This document shows, piece after piece, positions 14,433-22,737 of a stretch of 48,068 bases of DNA. The notes below the pieces were generated by a model. It searched no databases. It saw only the letters and a program-made list of their open reading frames with translations, and was not told the DNA's origin. The DNA lies in NCBI RefSeq assembly GCF_000732945.1, contig NZ_CP008945.1, positions 1 to 48,068 on the forward strand. The letters run 5' to 3'. Position 1 is the first letter of the stretch. Each line of letters begins with the position of its first letter. Position numbers and translations under genes: made by a program. This DNA is from Corynebacterium atypicum (lineage in GTDB: Bacteria > Actinomycetota > Actinomycetes > Mycobacteriales > Mycobacteriaceae).

Positions 14433-14866
14433 GGCCCCACCTGCTCAATGCGCGCTGTGAGCGCTGTTTTCATGGCCTTGATCGCACCACGCCGTGTTTG
14501 CGACCGTGTGGGTGCAAGGAACGGGCGTGCAGGCTGATTAGACCGTCCGTGTTCGAGGACGTTCGCAATCAACGCATTCGCTCGACCATCCCGGCGGTTC
14601 TCCGCGAAGCCGACCTTAACGTTGTGATCGCCTCGGCTGTTGACTTTCACCGAGGTCGTGCCCAAAGCGCTGAGTAGTTGCCCTGTTGACCGCGAGGGCT
14701 GATTGGTGGCACGTCCGATCGCGCCGGTGAGGTTGGCTTGCATGCACGGCTCAACCACGGCGGCTCCCGCCTCGAGCACTTCATCCGCCGATGTTTCTAG
14801 CACACGGCTGGCAGCATCAAGGGAATCAATGAACGCGTTGGGAAGGCGAATCTGAACTCTAGCCAT
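14429..14866 (-). CDS. HK97 gp10-like tail completion protein
   Basis: A 145-aa protein with the helical N-terminal half (SADEVLEAGAAVVEPCMQANL) and the ANVLEHGRSNQPARPFL motif typical of the HK97_gp10 family. The HGRSNQPARPFLAP stretch is the diagnostic part. It acts in head-tail joining. It overlaps the upstream head closure gene by 8 bases and the downstream gene by 4, as expected for co-translated connector genes. Confidence 0.85.
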   Translation of the reverse strand: MARVQIRLPNAFIDSLDAASRVLETSADEVLEAGAAVVEPCMQANLTGAIGRATNQPSRSTGQLLSALGTTSVKVNSRGDHNVKVGFAENRRDGRANALIANVLEHGRSNQPARPFLAPTRSQTRRGAIKAMKTALTARIEQVGP

Positions 14867-15197
14867 GGGCGTTTCCTTCGGGCGTGGTCTGGTGAGCGAG
14901 GATTTCCACGTAACGGCCGATCACTTCAACGGCGTCGATCACGTACCGCCCGTCTGGGCCGCTGATCTCCATATCAGTGGTCACGGATAGTCCGGGGATG
15001 GTGCGGATGCGGAAGAGGACGTCGGCTTTCGTATAGGCGGCGCGGTTCACCCACGCCCCGCTCGCGTGCCGAACCTCGATCTGCGCCCGCGCCGTTGCCT
15101 TCACTTCATCGCGTGTGGTGGTGAACCCCGCCTTATCCCGAACAACCGTCGGCTGGATGAGATCGATCGAGGTGCGCATGGATCCCAAAGAAGCCAT
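14859..15197 (-). CDS. Head closure / head-tail adaptor
   Basis: A 112-aa beta-rich protein resembling the SPP1 gp16 / phage head-tail adaptor family. The pattern is an N-terminal DLIQPTVVRDKAGFTTTRDE, then VLFRIRTIPGLSVTTDMEI and a final GRYVIDAVEVIGRYVEILAHQ. It closes the portal after DNA packaging. GGAAGG precedes the start, and it sits 4 bases after the connector gene. Confidence 0.8.
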   Translation of the reverse strand: MASLGSMRTSIDLIQPTVVRDKAGFTTTRDEVKATARAQIEVRHASGAWVNRAAYTKADVLFRIRTIPGLSVTTDMEISGPDGRYVIDAVEVIGRYVEILAHQTTPEGNAHG

Positions 15198-15201
15198 TGG
15201 T

Positions 15202-15519
15202 CTACACCTTCCAATCCCGGTCCAGGCGCAGCAGATTGTTCACCGCGCTCCATACCGCCCGCGCAGCATCTGGCTTATCTGCCCAGAAGCCTGCCGTGGA
15301 ACCATCACGAGACTCATAGAAATGGCTGGCGAGCATGACAATGCCTTGCCGGGTTGCTCCACTCATCTCGTGTGTTTCGTAGTGGTTTTCGGGCAGGTGC
15401 TGATAGGAGCAGGCGTAGGAGGTGGCCGCGTTGATCAGCGCGCCGATCAATTGATCGTCATCGTCAAAGGTGATGAGCAGATTCGCCTTCACCTGCGCAA
15501 CCAAATCAACCGTGGTCAT
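15202..15519 (-). CDS. Head-tail connector (gp6-like)
   Basis: A 105-aa helical protein, MTTVDLVAQVKANLLIT, with DDDQLIGALINAATSYA and a C-terminal VWSAVNNLLRLDR. This is the usual pattern of the gp6 / phage QLRG connector family that docks beneath the portal. The ATG at 15519 is preferred to a GTG nine bases upstream, because that GTG lies inside the GGAGG ribosome site. Confidence 0.85.
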   Translation of the reverse strand: MTTVDLVAQVKANLLITFDDDDQLIGALINAATSYACSYQHLPENHYETHEMSGATRQGIVMLASHFYESRDGSTAGFWADKPDAARAVWSAVNNLLRLDRDWKV

Positions 15520-15549
15520 TGCGGCCACCTCCTTCCACTGTCGCCGGGG

Positions 15550-16779
15550 TTATGCGGTGGTCTTTTGGGTGAGCAGCTTGACCGCTTCGGGTAGGACGAG
15601 CTTCCCGTCCAGACGCTGAGAAGCAAGGAACCCAACCTGACCGGTGGTGGCGAACAATTCGTTGAGTCGCTTAAAGGAGCGGCCCTGCCGGTCGGCGATC
15701 CAGTAATACGACAAGTCACCGAAAGCAACCGTCGACGCACCAGCCTTGATCTCCGGCACAAACGTGCTCGTGTGGACGGGGCGGCCAAGAACCAGATCCG
15801 GCGTTCCAGCAGTCAACGCTGGCTGCCACAAGTACTGGCCGTTACCATCCTTGAGCTTCCGGATGGTTTTCACAGTGGAATCGTTCATCAGCCACACCGC
15901 GTTCTTGCGGTACGGGCCACGCAGGGAATAGTGCAGGTCGATGAGCTCATCAGCGGTAATATCCGTGGCCTTACCCGCGGTCACCGCCTTCTCGCCACCG
16001 CCAGAGGCTGCGAAGATGCCGGTGGGCTTGCTCTTGCCATCCCCTGTGAGGAAGGCTTCTTCTTCAGCCGCTCCGATACGGCGAGCAAACTCAGCTGCTA
16101 GGTACTGCTCGACATTAAACGCGCTGTCATTGAGCAGCTCTTCGCTGATCTTGAGGAAGGTGCCGAGCTTAAACGCACTCAATGTGACCTGCGTGAAGGC
16201 TTCATCGGATTCGGTATACGGCTTGCCTTCATCGAGCCAGCCAGCAGTGCCATGGGTAGAGACGACTGGGATCTTCCGATCCCCGCTGGTGGTTTGAATG
16301 ACCTTGGCCAGGCCGCGCATGATGTTCTGATCCGCCAGTGCCGCCACGAGGGTGTGTTCGAACTCGTCCGGGACGAGGTATCCGCCCTCAGTATCGACGC
16401 CTTCGGAGAGTGCGTTGCGTACTTCCATCGGAGAAGCGTTGAGCCGCATGGCATCCCAGAAGGCTCGCTTATAGGAGGCTGAGGCGCGTGGGGTCGTCGG
16501 CTTGACATCGTCATTGTCGGGGTCGATGCCTGGCATTGAGGTGAGCGGTGTGTTGGTGGCCTTAGCCAGGTCGGCATCCCGGCGCAGGGCACGTTCAGAG
16601 CGGGCGATCTCATTGGAGAGTCGATCGATTTCGGCCTCCATCTTCGCGTAAGCCTGATCATCTTCAGCAGACAGGCAGCCAGATGTAGCATCGCGGCGTT
16701 CATCGAGGAATGCCTTCGCGCGCTCCCATACGTCGGCGCGCTTGGTGCGAAGGTCAGAAACAGTCATTGGGGTTGTCAT
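15550..16779 (-). CDS. HK97-fold major capsid protein
   Basis: A 409-aa capsid subunit. Residues 1-75 form a coiled scaffold (delta) segment (DDQAYAKMEAEIDRLSNEIARSE), which in this family is removed by the prohead protease encoded just upstream. The mature HK97 fold begins near TPRASASYKRAFWDAM and includes EGGYLVPDEFEHTL and FLTGDGKSKPTGIFA. It ends after GQVGFLASQRLDGKLVLPEAV. AAAGGA is upstream of the start. It builds the icosahedral head. Confidence 0.95.
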   Translation of the reverse strand: MTTPMTVSDLRTKRADVWERAKAFLDERRDATSGCLSAEDDQAYAKMEAEIDRLSNEIARSERALRRDADLAKATNTPLTSMPGIDPDNDDVKPTTPRASASYKRAFWDAMRLNASPMEVRNALSEGVDTEGGYLVPDEFEHTLVAALADQNIMRGLAKVIQTTSGDRKIPVVSTHGTAGWLDEGKPYTESDEAFTQVTLSAFKLGTFLKISEELLNDSAFNVEQYLAAEFARRIGAAEEEAFLTGDGKSKPTGIFAASGGGEKAVTAGKATDITADELIDLHYSLRGPYRKNAVWLMNDSTVKTIRKLKDGNGQYLWQPALTAGTPDLVLGRPVHTSTFVPEIKAGASTVAFGDLSYYWIADRQGRSFKRLNELFATTGQVGFLASQRLDGKLVLPEAVKLLTQKTTA

Positions 16780-16793
16780 CGGTGGGGTTCCTT

Positions 16794-17663
16794 TCAGTGG
16801 GGTTGGTTCGCTAATTCGGCGTACAAATCGAGAACCCGCCGACCAGCAGGCACGGCGGGAGTAACGGTTGGGCGTGGTGGACGCACCGGCTTCGGCGGTG
16901 ATGTGGCGGTCAGATGTGCGACGAGTTTTTGTTCGGCTGCTCGGCGGGAAAACACCGTGCCAAGTCCTGCGTTCTTGGGTGGGAACACCTGCCGCTTCGG
17001 ATCTTCATCCTCGTCGTCTTCGTCGGGTTCATCTGGTGACTCGACCTCGTCCTCATCGTCATCGTCAGACTCGTCTGGCTTGTCGTTGAAGGCGGGGTTG
17101 CGTTCACCTGTCAGGAGTTCGTCGGCGAAACCCATGTCGATCGCGGCACGAGCGTCCATCCAGGTTTCGGCATCCATGAGCTTGGACAGCTTCGCCCGGG
17201 ACAGTCCAGTTTTTAGCTGGTAGACGTTGATAATCGAGTCTTTGACAGATTCAAGCATGCTCATCGCACGTGCGAGTTCGTCCTTATCGCCAACCGCCAT
17301 CGTCGCCGGGTTGTGGATCATCAACATCGACACCGGCGACATGGCAACGGTGGATGCGGCCATGGCGATCACGGACGCGGCCGATGCGGCGATGCCGTCG
17401 ATATTGACGGTCACCTCGCCTGGGTAGTCGATGAGCATGTTGTAGATCTGCGCCGCAGCCACCACGTCCCCTCCGGGACTGTTGAGCCAGATCGTCACCG
17501 GCCCGCTACCCGCGTTGAGTTCGGCTGCGAAGATGGCGGGGGTGATGTCGTCATCGAACCAGGACTCTTCAGCGATCGTGCCGCTGATACGCAAAACCCG
17601 GACTGCATCTGCGTCCGGGTCAGTTGATGGCTCGGGTGTGAGCCAGTTCCAAAAACGTCTCAT
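16794..17663 (-). CDS. ClpP-type prohead protease
   Basis: A 289-aa serine protease of the phage ClpP/S49 type that trims the capsid scaffold. The nucleophile serine is in GIAASAASVIAMA, the histidine in MIHNPAT and the acid further along; the substrate-binding stretch LNSPGGDVVAA is intact. After residue 195 comes a long acidic linker (SDDDDEDEVESPDEPDE), then a basic Pro-rich C-terminus that may contact the scaffold. A strong GGAGGA site precedes it, and its start overlaps the portal stop (ATGA, 17660-17663). Confidence 0.95.
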   Translation of the reverse strand: MRRFWNWLTPEPSTDPDADAVRVLRISGTIAEESWFDDDITPAIFAAELNAGSGPVTIWLNSPGGDVVAAAQIYNMLIDYPGEVTVNIDGIAASAASVIAMAASTVAMSPVSMLMIHNPATMAVGDKDELARAMSMLESVKDSIINVYQLKTGLSRAKLSKLMDAETWMDARAAIDMGFADELLTGERNPAFNDKPDESDDDDEDEVESPDEPDEDDEDEDPKRQVFPPKNAGLGTVFSRRAAEQKLVAHLTATSPPKPVRPPRPTVTPAVPAGRRVLDLYAELANQPH

Positions 17664-18961
17664 ATCCTCCTCCTTACAGAAGATTCACTCATAGGTTCCT
17701 CAGCCGGTTCAGGCTCTGGTTCAGACTCGGTTGTCTGCGCGTATGCCCCTGCGAGACTGAGCGGGAGCATGTTGCCGTTGACGAGGTAGAGGTCGCCGCC
17801 AGCCTCGATGCTGATGCGGTCGAGGTTTTCTAGTTCGCGGATATCGTTAGCGCTCATCCACCCGTTCTGCCGTGCCACCGCGTATCCATCCATCCGTGAC
17901 TTGTAATCCCCTCGCAGGAGTCCTTCGAGGTTGAACTTCACATACACGCCAGGCTTTTCACGCGGGCTGAGGAGGGTTTTGGTGATGGCTTGTTCGAAGC
18001 GGATCACCCACGGGTCCAACGTGTATTTCACAAACTCCAACGACTGCTGCTCAATATTGCTAAAGGAACTCTTTTCGAGGTCGCCGATCATGTGCGGCGG
18101 AATACGGAAGATTCGAGCAATTTCGTTGATCTGAAACTTTCTCGTTTCAAGGAATTGAGCTTGTTCTGGGCTGACGGAGATCGGCGTGTACTTCATACCC
18201 TCCTCAAGCACAGCGATCTTGTTCCCGTTGCGGGCTCCGCCGAACGTGGACTGCCAGGACTCCCGCACACGTGCTGGGTCTTTGATCGTGCCCGGATGCT
18301 CCAACACACCACCAGGTGCAGCACCGTTAGCAAAAAACGATGCCCCGTAGTCTTCGGTTGCTTGGGCGAGGCCGATGGCGTTCTTTGCCATTGCAATCGG
18401 CGAATAGCCGACCAGCCCGTCAAATCCCAGCCCTGGAATATGCAACACATCGCGGGCTTGCAAGGTGACGGTTTCAAACCTTCCTGTTGGTTCGTCCCAC
18501 GTACGTTGATACTCGTAATACAGCCGCCCAGCCTCATCCCTTCCCACGGTCATCCGGTTGGGCATGAGTGGATACAGGCCGATGACCTCGTCGCGGCCGT
18601 TGCGGATCACCTGTGCAAAAGCATTACCCCAAAGAAGCAAATGCGTCATCAGAGTTTCCCTAAAGACAAAGGATGTCATCTCTGGATTCGGCTCATCATG
18701 AAGCAGTCGATACAACGGATGATCGAGCGCCTTCACCTTCGCGCCATCACTGGATTGTTGGTAGACGTGCAACGGCAGGCCCGCGATAGCTTCAGCCAGA
18801 ATTCGCACGCAACTGTAGACAGCGGTCATCTGCATCGCGCTGCGTTCCGTTACCGGACGACCAGAGCTCGTGGCTCCGAAGAAAAAGCTATATCCAGAGC
18901 TGATCGCGTGATCGTCAGCGGTGCGAGTGGTGTCGCCACGCAGCCAATTTAGAAAACCCAT
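17660..18961 (-). CDS. Portal protein (HK97 family)
   Basis: A 433-aa dodecameric channel protein at the capsid vertex. It has SAMQMTAVYSCVRILAEAIAG near the N-terminus, LLHDEPNPEMTSFVFRE and LLWGNAFAQVIRNGRDEVIGL. The phage portal core PPHMIGDLEKSSFSNIEQQS is also present. The C-terminal tail is acidic (ESEPEPEPAEEP). Start 18961 is favoured by AAAGG 7 bases upstream; an ATG two codons earlier is also possible. It is separated from the terminase gene by a plus-strand insert and lies back to back with it, 48 bases apart. Confidence 0.95.
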   Translation of the reverse strand: MGFLNWLRGDTTRTADDHAISSGYSFFFGATSSGRPVTERSAMQMTAVYSCVRILAEAIAGLPLHVYQQSSDGAKVKALDHPLYRLLHDEPNPEMTSFVFRETLMTHLLLWGNAFAQVIRNGRDEVIGLYPLMPNRMTVGRDEAGRLYYEYQRTWDEPTGRFETVTLQARDVLHIPGLGFDGLVGYSPIAMAKNAIGLAQATEDYGASFFANGAAPGGVLEHPGTIKDPARVRESWQSTFGGARNGNKIAVLEEGMKYTPISVSPEQAQFLETRKFQINEIARIFRIPPHMIGDLEKSSFSNIEQQSLEFVKYTLDPWVIRFEQAITKTLLSPREKPGVYVKFNLEGLLRGDYKSRMDGYAVARQNGWMSANDIRELENLDRISIEAGGDLYLVNGNMLPLSLAGAYAQTTESEPEPEPAEEPMSESSVRRRI

Positions 18962-19009
18962 GTGCATACCTTTCAATGAGAGAATCGGTAAGAGAAGGAG
19001 GAGATAGCG

Positions 19010-19549
19010 ATGACCGAGAGTTCGTTCCAACAAGCAAAAGAGGCCTACCGACAAGCGCGTCTCGTTGAACGCGAGAAAATCCGTAACTTGCTTCGATCCA
19101 TGAATTTCGAAGTAATCGACGGTAAAGGAGCCGGAGAAGGTCCTTTCTCCTACCCAAAGAAATCAACGCGAATTCGCCCACAACTAGACCTAAGAAACTG
19201 GATGTGGGTAGAAGGAACGTCACTCAGCGATCCTTCAATCCAGGTTCTCGTCACACTGCAAGTACTTGACTGGGAATGGAAAGAGGAGGATGGCAAGTTA
19301 AAAAATACATCGAGAAATGTGCATGCCCTGTTTGATCGTTTAGGCGTTATTCCTTTTTGCGATGCTCCGCATCCGAAGCTTCGACCAGGTGCGCGTTCAA
19401 AATTCGCGACATGCAACCTCGAGGCCGATAAGTGGGTTAAGAACGCAGTTCTCAACGATCAGTTCCATACGGATATTGACCTCCCGCTGGATGAAATCAA
19501 ACTTCATAATCTCGAGCAGATAATCCGAACGCGATGCTGTCACGCCTAA
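19010..19549 (+). CDS. 179-aa protein of unknown function (moron 2)
   Basis: A plus-strand gene wedged between large terminase and portal. It has a strong ribosome site (AAGGAGG, 9 bases before ATG). The protein starts with charged helices (QQAKEAYRQARLVEREKIRNLL). The middle is mixed alpha/beta with many Trp (DLRNWMWVEGT, VLDWEWKEED), and the tail ends RTRCCHA. There is no signal peptide, membrane helix or catalytic motif I can name. Its base composition looks more AT-rich than its neighbours. Its TAA shares bases with the terminase TAG (19546-19549). Independent expression in the lysogen is likely. Confidence 0.8.
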   Translation: MTESSFQQAKEAYRQARLVEREKIRNLLRSMNFEVIDGKGAGEGPFSYPKKSTRIRPQLDLRNWMWVEGTSLSDPSIQVLVTLQVLDWEWKEEDGKLKNTSRNVHALFDRLGVIPFCDAPHPKLRPGARSKFATCNLEADKWVKNAVLNDQFHTDIDLPLDEIKLHNLEQIIRTRCCHA

Positions 19550-21150
19550 ATAACGAATAATCCGCGCTCGTCATAAACGCTGCCGCTCACATGTCCGGTG
19601 CCGTTTCGAATGGCGCGATCCAACGCCATGATGGTGGCGACCACGCCGTCGATCTTCTCGGTGCTCTTTTGCTTGTCGGGTTTGATGTTGCCTGCGGGGT
19701 CGGTGCGCACGTGAATGTTATCGACCATCCACGACAGTACCGGATGTCCGCCATGCGCCAACCTGCCCTCCAGCGCGAGCTTCATCAGCTCCTTCGATGG
19801 TGGGCTCATGTCTTTGAAGCCCTGCCCGAAGGGAACGACGGTGAAGCCGAGTCCTTCGAGGTTTTGGCTCATTTGGACTGCGCCCCACCGGTCGAACGCG
19901 ATCTCCCGAATGTCGAACCGGGTGCCGAGTTCTTCGATGAACGCCTCAATCGCGCCATAGTGGACAACGTTTCCTTCGGTCGTCTGCAGGAAGCCTTGCT
20001 GGTGCCAGAGGTCGTAGGGCACGTGGTCGCGAGCCACCCGGAGCTTGAGGTTGTCTTCGGGTATCCAGAACCAGGGTGCGATCACATACGGCTCATCACC
20101 GGTTTGGGGTGGGAAGACGAGGACGAACGCGGTGATGTCCGTCGTGCTGGCGAGATCGAGCCCGCCGTAACAGACCCGGCCTTCCAGGTCGGCAAGGTCG
20201 ACGGGAGCCGAGTTGTTGTTCCACACGTGCATGGGCATCCACCGCACTGACTGCTTGACCCACTGGTTCAACCTGAGCTGGCGGAAGGTGTTTTCTTCGG
20301 CCGGATTCTGCCTGGCCGAGTTGCAGGCTTGGCGAACCTTCTCGATCGGCACTGTAATCCCCAGCGACGGGTTGGCTTTTGCCCAGACGGCTTCGTCGGT
20401 CCAGTCGTCGTCACGATCCGCGCCGTAGATGACCGGGTAGAAGGTCGGGTCATGTTTCTTGCCTGCGAGGATGTCCTCGGCTTTCTCGTGCTGCTCATAA
20501 CAAATCGAATGCGTGTCGGTACCCGCTGTCGTGATGAGAAAGTACAGCGGCTGGGTGCGGGCATCACCGCTGCCTTTGGTCATCACATCGAACAAGGCGC
20601 GGCCTGGTTGGGTGTGGAGTTCGTCGAAGACGACACCGGAAATGTTGAACCCGTGCTTCGAATACGCCTCTGCTGAGAGGACTTGGTAGAAGCTGTTGGT
20701 GGGCTTGTAGATGATGCGCTTTTGCGAGGCAAGAATCTTGACACGCTTGGACAGGGCGGGGCTCATGCGCACCATGTCGGCCGCGACCTCAAACACGATA
20801 GAGGCTTGCTGGCGGTCTGCCGCGCACCCATACACTTCAGCGCGTTCTTCACCATCCCCGCAGGTGAGCAGGAGCGCAACTGCGGCGGCGAGCTCTGATT
20901 TGCCCATCTTTTTGGGTATCTCGACGTAGGCGGTGGTGAACTGGCGGTAGCCGTCTTCTTTGACGGTGCCGAACAAGTCACGGATGATCTGTTCCTGCCA
21001 GTCGATGAGCTGGAAGGGCTTGCCTGACCAGCGGCCCTTCGTATGCTTCAAAGCTTGAATGAAGGCGACCGCGAAGTCGGCCTTCCGCTTGTCATAGGTG
21101 GAGCCTTCGGCCATGAACCGGGTCGGCGTGTAGGTGTCGAGGATGCGCAT
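19546..21150 (-). CDS. Terminase large subunit
   Basis: A 534-aa DNA-packaging motor with ATPase and nuclease domains. The Walker A region is IPKKMGKSELAAA (residues near 77), Walker B plus catalytic Glu are VVFDELH, and the coupling motif is LITTAGT. The nuclease acidic residues include GGLDLASTTDITAF and the late DGVVATIMALDRA. It is of the YmfN / Terminase_1 type common in HK97-like phages. Start is ATG at 21150, next to a GTG at 21153, with GGAAGG upstream. Its stop overlaps the convergent 179-aa gene. Confidence 0.95.
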   Translation of the reverse strand: MRILDTYTPTRFMAEGSTYDKRKADFAVAFIQALKHTKGRWSGKPFQLIDWQEQIIRDLFGTVKEDGYRQFTTAYVEIPKKMGKSELAAAVALLLTCGDGEERAEVYGCAADRQQASIVFEVAADMVRMSPALSKRVKILASQKRIIYKPTNSFYQVLSAEAYSKHGFNISGVVFDELHTQPGRALFDVMTKGSGDARTQPLYFLITTAGTDTHSICYEQHEKAEDILAGKKHDPTFYPVIYGADRDDDWTDEAVWAKANPSLGITVPIEKVRQACNSARQNPAEENTFRQLRLNQWVKQSVRWMPMHVWNNNSAPVDLADLEGRVCYGGLDLASTTDITAFVLVFPPQTGDEPYVIAPWFWIPEDNLKLRVARDHVPYDLWHQQGFLQTTEGNVVHYGAIEAFIEELGTRFDIREIAFDRWGAVQMSQNLEGLGFTVVPFGQGFKDMSPPSKELMKLALEGRLAHGGHPVLSWMVDNIHVRTDPAGNIKPDKQKSTEKIDGVVATIMALDRAIRNGTGHVSGSVYDERGLFVI

Positions 21151-21179
21151 CACGCCCGTCAGGTTCCTTCCTGCATTGG

Positions 21180-21467
21180 TTAGTTGGTGTGGGCAAGGGC
21201 CCAGGCGATGGCGTGGCCGGCGTCGGCGAACAGTTCGTCAGCCTCGGCAACCAGGGTAAGTTCGCATTCACTGAAACTGCGGGCGTCTGGTCCCCAGCCG
21301 CCGATGGGCGCCTCGGCGAGTTTGTAGACGCGGGCGTCGTTTCCGATCCGGCCTTTACCCAGGTGCCGGTATGCCGAGGCGAGCACGAAATCTCCGTAGG
21401 CGATCACCGTGCCGTAGCTGTCGGTCGCCATCTGCAGCTGCTCCATCGTGGTCTTGCCGTTGTTCAT
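21180..21467 (-). CDS. Conserved small phage protein
   Basis: A 95-aa acidic protein beginning MNNGKTTMEQLQMATDSYG and ending AGHAIAWALAHTN. It has no recognised domain. The ATG at 21467 is chosen because AAAGGAG lies 6 bases upstream; in-frame codons further upstream run through the junction repeat and are probably leader. It precedes the large terminase by 30 bases, so it may be co-expressed with packaging genes. Confidence 0.6.
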   Translation of the reverse strand: MNNGKTTMEQLQMATDSYGTVIAYGDFVLASAYRHLGKGRIGNDARVYKLAEAPIGGWGPDARSFSECELTLVAEADELFADAGHAIAWALAHTN

Positions 21468-21491
21468 GACCATCTCCTTTGCCTCTTGTTC

Positions 21492-21541
21492 GGTCATGTA
21501 CATACAGCCATAGGTGTGCGCGGTTATCCAGTCGTTTTCGG
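21492..21541 (-). repeat. Junction repeat family 1, copy C
   Basis: On the minus strand this reads CGAAAACGACTGGATAACC, a variable run, then CTATGGCTGTATGTACATGACC. It matches copy D almost exactly in its second half. The ribosome site of the 95-aa gene begins about 12 bases later. The core can be read in frame here but carries a stop in copy D, so conservation is at DNA level. Confidence 0.7.
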
Positions 21542-21550
21542 CGTATTTAC

Positions 21551-21591
21551 ACGGGAAGAATAGAGATTCTGATCTCTTGCATATTTCCCGT
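21551..21591 (-). terminator. Two-tier hairpin after the broken paralogue 1
   Basis: The outer arms ACGGGAA / TTCCCGT (21551-21557 / 21585-21591) enclose inner arms AGAGAT / ATCTCT (21562-21567 / 21572-21577). It begins directly after the TAA of paralogue 1 and ends just before junction repeat C. There is no strong T-tract, so it may be a weak terminator or an RNA-processing stem. Confidence 0.5.
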
Positions 21592-22238
21592 TTATTCGGC
21601 CTGTGTGGGCGTGGTTTTCCACGCCGCATTCCCTTCCAAGTTGGTCAGCAGGACTCGGCGCACGTTCTTGTAACTGTCACCGATCATTCCCAGGCGTAGG
21701 AGCCAGCAGCGCATCGCATACTTATCATTCCCTGGTTCAGGTGGTTTCGGTGAGATGCGGGGGAGGTCTTGGCTTGCTCGATCATGAGCTGAAGGAGCAC
21801 ACTGGCCGCCTCGATCACCTCCGCGTCAGGAAGTTGTTCGAACCAGGCAAACTCAACCGTTCCCTCCACCGCATTCAAATTCATCGGAGTGGCCGGAATG
21901 CCCAGCGCCTTAGCGATGAGTTCTCCCTTGGCGGCGAGCAGGGCTTCGAGCTTCGCGGCTGTGGTCTCGTCCCACCCGGTCGTGGGGAAAGCAAGCATCA
22001 GCCCGTACTCCTCGCTCGTGGGCGCGAACCCGGCCTTCTGTGTGGCTTCAATGAGCGCTTCAGTGTAGAGGTCGTTTGGGAGGTGGAGCACCCAATCCCG
22101 ATCAAGGCGCGCCTGCCCAATCTCATAGTCGAAGGTCGGAGCACCCGCATAAACTGCCGTGAGACCAAGGTGAGCGGCGATGGTGTCGGCGAGTTTCTTA
22201 CGCCCGCTCTTGTTAGAGACGAACGAAATTTGGTTCAT
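21592..22238 (-). pseudogene. Virulence-related-type phage protein, paralogue 1 (frameshifted)
   Basis: The intact frame (22238-21684) starts MNQISFVSNKSGRKKLADTI and contains FDYEIGQARLDRDWVL and ALGIPATPMNLNAVEGTVEF. The C-terminal module appears in another frame, with NDKYAMRCWLLRLGMIGD then SYKNVRRVLLTNLEGNAAWK, ending at 21592. This module matches paralogue 2 residue by residue. The frames would join if the C5 run at 21759-21763 had one more base. The whole product would be about 215 aa and resembles a family labelled virulence-related in Firmicute phages; the function is unknown. It may be a real mutation or a homopolymer error. The start overlaps the 62-aa gene (ATGA). Confidence 0.75.
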
Positions 22239-22423
22239 GCCGCCACACCCTCACCGTCAAACCAAAACTCGACCAGTTGCAGGTAGCCGGTTGCGTCGTG
22301 TTCGATCGCACCGGCAACCAGCGGGAAGTTCCACTTTCGTGCAATGTCGAGGGCTTCTTCGACGTCCCAGATATTGATGCCCGCTTCGAGCATCTCGCTA
22401 ATCTCAATATGCAAATCACTCAT
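22235..22423 (-). CDS. Small conserved protein, 62 aa
   Basis: This begins MSDLHIEISEMLEAGINIWD and ends LQLVEFWFDGEGVAA. It is acidic, helical at first and then strand-rich, with no family I can name. GGAGG lies 6 bases before the ATG. It is translationally coupled to the downstream paralogue 1 (ATGA overlap) and preceded by junction repeat D, so repeat, small gene and paralogue form a unit. Confidence 0.6.
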   Translation of the reverse strand: MSDLHIEISEMLEAGINIWDVEEALDIARKWNFPLVAGAIEHDATGYLQLVEFWFDGEGVAA

Positions 22424-22466
22424 GACCATCCTCCATCTCACGTTTGCTCTTGTCAGGGATTCGTTT

Positions 22467-22517
22467 GGTCATGTACATACAGCCATAGGTGCGGCGCTAC
22501 ATCCAGTCATTTTCGCC
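22467..22517 (-). repeat. Junction repeat family 1, copy D
   Basis: On the minus strand this reads CGAAAATGACTGGATGTAG then CACCTATGGCTGTATGTACATGACC. It differs from copy C mainly in the GGATAACC part, where a stop codon appears. It lies about 45 bases before the 62-aa gene. Confidence 0.65.
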
Positions 22518-22617
22518 CTGAATATCAACGAAAAATAGCGGTCTGCATCACTGACTTTGTGGAAGGTATTCCCACCTGTCAACACCGGGGATCAGGCCGG
22601 GTGTTGAGCCTGTGCAG

Positions 22618-22734
22618 TCAACGTGGACCGTCCCGCATCTTCAACAAGCATGCCCGTTTGTCAGATGCAAGGTAGGCGTATGGATCCGTGGTCGCGATGA
22701 GCCGAAGCAGACGCCCTTCACGCTTTCCGCTCAT
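22618..22734 (-). CDS. Possible 38-aa protein
   Basis: A short frame starting MSGKREGRLLRLIATTDPYA four bases after the stop of paralogue 2, with GAGGGG upstream. It is basic, with one Cys. No homology is recognised; it is supported only by the ribosome site, tight spacing and coding-like composition. The following stretch to 22517 has a hairpin (TCAACACC / GGTGTTGA near 22578-22606) and no other gene. Confidence 0.3.
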   Translation of the reverse strand: MSGKREGRLLRLIATTDPYAYLASDKRACLLKMRDGPR

Positions 22735-22737
22735 TAC

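Noticed and set aside
17990..18952. A 320-codon plus-strand open frame opposite the portal gene
   Set aside because: It is the antisense shadow of a clearly recognised portal protein, has no ribosome site and no recognisable protein content.
21592..22238. Programmed frameshift in paralogue 1
   Set aside because: The C-run gives TCC CCC rather than an X XXY YYZ heptamer and paralogue 2 breaks elsewhere, so mutation or sequence error is simpler.
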